From NCBI GenBank assembly GCA_002470565.1, contig DKMQ01000041.1:1-16260 (forward strand): 16,260 nucleotides of DNA, read 5' to 3'. The translations under genes were made by a program, and so were the position numbers. Each line of letters starts with the position of its first letter. The first letter of the stretch is position 1. This DNA is from Oceanospirillaceae bacterium UBA7410. Its GTDB lineage: Bacteria; Pseudomonadota; Gammaproteobacteria; Pseudomonadales; Balneatricaceae. Shown in pieces: positions 15,526 through 16,260 of this stretch. The notes beneath the pieces were generated by a model. The model saw only the letters and a program-made list of their open reading frames with translations. It was not told where the DNA came from and did not search any database.

Positions 15526-16000
15526 TGTATACATTGGTTTAGGTAGCAATTTAGATTACCCTAAAGACCACATTCGACAAGCCTTAAAAGACTTAAAAGA
15601 GCTGCCTCAAAGTCATGTATTACTAGCGTCTAAGCTTTACTTGAGCAAACCGATAGGGCCTCAAGATCAAGATGACTTTATTAATGCCGTTGCTTTGATT
15701 ACCACTGCTCTTGAACCTTTAGCTCTATTAGACGAACTTCAAGCCATAGAGCAGCAACACCAGCGAGTGCGTGAGCGCCATTGGGGCCCGCGTACGCTAG
15801 ATTTAGATATATTACTATTTGGCAATCAAATTATTGAACAACCCCGCCTGAGCGTGCCACACATACAAATGTGTCGGCGTGATTTTGTCATCGGTCCTTT
15901 GTTAGAAATTTGCCCAGCGCTTATACTTCCTAATGGCATGCCATTGCAACACCTCTTGCAGCAGTGCCCAATAGATGGTTTGATCTGTGTTGACGCTTAA
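15518..16000 (+). CDS. folK: 2-amino-4-hydroxy-6-hydroxymethyldihydropteridine pyrophosphokinase
   Basis: HPPK transfers pyrophosphate from ATP to hydroxymethyl-dihydropterin, making the substrate of dihydropteroate synthase in folate synthesis. The 160 residues equal the family norm. Motifs: YIGLGSNL (5-12), SKPIGPQDQDDFINAV (43-58), and RHWGPRTLDLDILLFG (87-102) with the two magnesium aspartates D95 and D97, then VPH (113-115) and RDFVIGPLLEI (121-131). The ATG lies inside the pcnB end (eight-base overlap), a sign of translational coupling. panB follows after 36 bp; pcnB-folK-panB is a conserved order in gammaproteobacteria. Confidence 0.97.
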   Translation: MVNVYIGLGSNLDYPKDHIRQALKDLKELPQSHVLLASKLYLSKPIGPQDQDDFINAVALITTALEPLALLDELQAIEQQHQRVRERHWGPRTLDLDILLFGNQIIEQPRLSVPHIQMCRRDFVIGPLLEICPALILPNGMPLQHLLQQCPIDGLICVDA

Positions 16001-16036
16001 CCCATTGCCATACCTAACCATAGCGAGCTAAAAACC

Positions 16037-16260
16037 ATGCCCAAAACTACACTACATAGTCTTACAGGCCTGAAAAAAGCTGGCGAAAAAGCCACGTGCA
16101 TTACCAGCTACGACGCAAGTTTTACTCAACGAGTGAATCAAGCAGGCATAGATATCATACTAGTGGGTGACTCCCTAGGCATGGTTTTACAGGGTCACGA
16201 CTCCACTTTGCCTGTAACCATGGAACAGATGGTATACCACACTCGATGTGTGGCAGCGGG
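16037..16260 (+). CDS. panB: 3-methyl-2-oxobutanoate hydroxymethyltransferase (partial, 5' end)
   Basis: First committed step of pantothenate synthesis: hydroxymethyl transfer from methylene-tetrahydrofolate to ketoisovalerate. Only the first 74 codons are inside the window; the frame is open to the right edge. The start reads [18 protein letters not shown], followed by TSYDASF (23-29), [20 protein letters not shown] (42-61) and YHTRCV. D45 corresponds to the magnesium ligand D45 of E. coli PanB. GAG lies nine bases before the ATG. It follows folK, which feeds the folate pathway that supplies its cofactor. Confidence 0.95.
   Translation, partial: MPKTTLHSLTGLKKAGEKATCITSYDASFTQRVNQAGIDIILVGDSLGMVLQGHDSTLPVTMEQMVYHTRCVAA

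Noticed and set aside
1..16260. tRNA genes, CRISPR arrays, insertion sequences, prophage or defence genes
   Set aside because: No cloverleaf, regularly spaced repeat, transposase or phage-like protein was seen; almost all of the window is explained by housekeeping genes.

Overview
The window reads as an ordinary chromosomal stretch of a gammaproteobacterium, probably of the broad Pseudomonadales/Oceanospirillales/Cellvibrionales group. The reasons are the proteins themselves (E. coli-like TyrS, DksA, PcnB and PanB), a bifunctional PBP1b with a UB2H domain followed by a TPR lipoprotein resembling Pseudomonas LpoP, and a tyrS/mepM/erpA/argC block known from Pseudomonas. Base composition looks moderately AT-rich (an impression, not calculated). 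There are no phage genes, transposases, CRISPR arrays or tRNA genes. I see no frameshifted genes. The only partial gene is panB, cut by the right edge.

Layout, left to right. (1) 1-100: a strong promoter on the minus strand pointing out of the window, with the features of a ribosomal RNA promoter. (2) 175-4573: tyrS (minus), a divergent M23 peptidaseoglycan hydrolase of the MepM type (plus), then erpA and argC (both minus). The erpA promoter contains a good match to an IscR type 1 site, and the argC 3' end carries a perfect 12-bp inverted repeat. (3) 4752-8423, plus strand: a CLC-family anion transporter, hemL, and an unrecognised small membrane protein. (4) 8402-11350, minus strand: mrcB (PBP1b) and directly behind it an LpoP-like lipoprotein. 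(5) 11410-12505: a small Rieske protein (plus) converging on sfsA (minus). (6) 12773 to the end, plus strand: dksA, gluQ, pcnB, folK, panB.

From erpA rightwards the shared genes follow the E. coli order erpA-clcA-hemL-mrcB-sfsA-dksA-gluQ-pcnB-folK-panB (with other genes inserted in E. coli, and with sfsA and clc turned around here). From erpA leftwards the order is the Pseudomonas one, argC-erpA-(anmK)-mepM-tyrS-rRNA, with anmK missing. erpA is therefore the hinge between two well-known gene orders.

Functions: translation (TyrS, GluQ), stringent response (DksA), RNA decay (PcnB), cell-wall synthesis and remodelling (MepM, PBP1b, LpoP-like), iron-sulfur assembly (ErpA), arginine, tetrapyrrole, folate and pantothenate biosynthesis (ArgC, HemL, FolK, PanB). 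I found no convincing undescribed system. The points most worth a second look are the IscR site at erpA, the three-arm repeat after argC, the hairpin over the hemL ribosome-binding site, the CLC protein lacking the internal proton glutamate, and the unknown membrane protein at 7848-8423.
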